In this document: positions 63,424 to 64,000 of the stretch, in pieces
Layout: every line of letters begins with the position of its first letter
Numbering within the stretch: the first letter of the stretch is position 1
Origin: Pseudomonas shirazensis
Lineage (GTDB): Bacteria > Pseudomonadota > Gammaproteobacteria > Pseudomonadales > Pseudomonadaceae
Length of the DNA: 64,000 bases
Reading direction: 5' to 3'
Assembly (NCBI RefSeq): GCF_014268785.2
Contig: NZ_JABWRD020000002.1
Location: 588,501 to 652,500 of the forward strand
The notes under the pieces: model-generated
The model's input: the letters and a program-made list of their open reading frames with translations, nothing else
Database searches by the model: none
Told to the model about the DNA's origin: nothing
Program-made: the position numbers and the translations under genes

Positions 63424-64000
63424 GCAGATCCTCCCCGGACAACGCCACCCAGATCTGATGCGGCGACATCACCACTTCCAACCAGACTTGCACCAGCAGC
63501 AGGCTGATGAAGCAGACCAGGCCAATACCGATATTCAGTTGGGCAAGGTCGAGCAGCTTGACCATGGCCACCAGCACGCCCATGAAGTACACCTCGAGCA
63601 TGCCCCACTCGCGCAGGTGGTGGTACACCCGGTAGATCAGCAAGCCGTAGCTGCGACCGATGTCCAGACGGATGCTCAGCAGCACTGCCAGTTGACACAG
63701 CAGCTTGAGCAAGGGGATGGCCATGCTGCAGAGAAACACCACCACGGCGATCAGGTGCATTTGTGAGTTGTACAAGCCAAGCACACCGCTCCAGACGGTA
63801 TCGTCGGAGGTCTGCCCGAGCAGGTGCAGCTGCATGATCGGCAAGAAGTTGGCGGGGATATAAAGCAGCAGCGCAGCCAGCACCAGCGCCAGGCTGCGAT
63901 TGACCACGTTATGGCGGTGGGCGTACAGCTCGTAGCCGCAACGTGGGCACAGCGCCTTCTCATTGTGCTGCAGGGGCGGCTTGCGCAGCAGCAGGTCACA
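63410..64000 (-). CDS. pqiA: PqiA-like membrane protein, first half (partial, cut by window edge)
   Basis: The frame is open to the window end. It encodes a zinc-ribbon second half (CPRCGYELYAHRHN) and the PqiA core LLYIPANFLPIMQLHLLG with four helices. The start lies beyond 64000. It overlaps the following PqiA-like gene by 14 bases. Confidence 0.88.
   Translation of the reverse strand, partial: CDLLLRKPPLQHNEKALCPRCGYELYAHRHNVVNRSLALVLAALLLYIPANFLPIMQLHLLGQTSDDTVWSGVLGLYNSQMHLIAVVVFLCSMAIPLLKLLCQLAVLLSIRLDIGRSYGLLIYRVYHHLREWGMLEVYFMGVLVAMVKLLDLAQLNIGIGLVCFISLLLVQVWLEVVMSPHQIWVALSGEDLHAGD

Noticed and set aside
1..64000. CRISPR arrays, rRNA genes, intact insertion sequences
   Set aside because: No regularly spaced repeats, rRNA sequence or transposase gene was seen on either strand.

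Overview
The window is chromosomal DNA of a Pseudomonas, most likely of the P. putida group. The right-hand 40 kb carries the conserved order pilA / pilC-pilD-coaE-yacG / ndh / clpB-pgeF-rluD / bamD / branched-chain-type ABC operon / thiO / minor pilins / ispH-fkpB-lspA-ileS-ribF-murJ / rpsT / pqiB-pqiA, which I recognise from P. putida genomes. Codon use there is GC-rich. The left 24.5 kb is accessory.

Layout. 1-2.3 kb: an arsenic operon (end of arsR, arsB, arsC) whose arsH is a wreck. 2.4-5.2 kb: small exported proteins and lipoproteins, one of them a pseudogene. 5.3-11.7 kb: a LysR regulator divergent from a polar amino acid ABC transporter operon that also encodes an argininosuccinate-lyase-like enzyme and two ATPases. 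11.8-13.0 kb: a DJ-1/PfpI protein and a GrpB-family protein. 13.0-24.5 kb: a lower-GC, defence-like island. It holds a hipA-hipB toxin-antitoxin pair in reversed order, two copies of a leader plus small-gene module, a GHKL-ATPase/nuclease fusion, a reverse transcriptase coupled to an OLD-type ATPase-TOPRIM protein (retron-like), a truncated integrase and an intact tyrosine integrase that abuts a tRNA-Thr gene.

24.6-34 kb: type IV pilus genes pilA, pilC and pilD (no pilB), coaE, yacG, small conserved proteins, NADH dehydrogenase II, an AraC regulator with an EamA exporter, and a tRNA cluster (Lys-Pro twice in tandem, then Asn). 34-40.5 kb: clpB behind a sigma-32-like promoter, pgeF, rluD, bamD and a small zinc-ribbon membrane protein. 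40.6-48.8 kb: a GntR regulator, a complete five-gene ABC importer, an M20 amidohydrolase and an amidase, which together look like uptake and breakdown of an amide, carbamoyl or ureide compound. 48.8-52.4 kb: glycine oxidase and minor pilins. 52.4-60.3 kb: housekeeping genes. 60.3-64 kb: a six-MCE-domain PqiB/LetB-like protein with two PqiA-like membrane proteins, the last cut by the window edge.

The most interesting parts are the RT-OLD pair with its structured upstream region, the GHKL-nuclease, the twin leader/small-gene modules, and the lyase-containing ABC operon. All calls are from reading the sequence and translations by eye; no searches were run.
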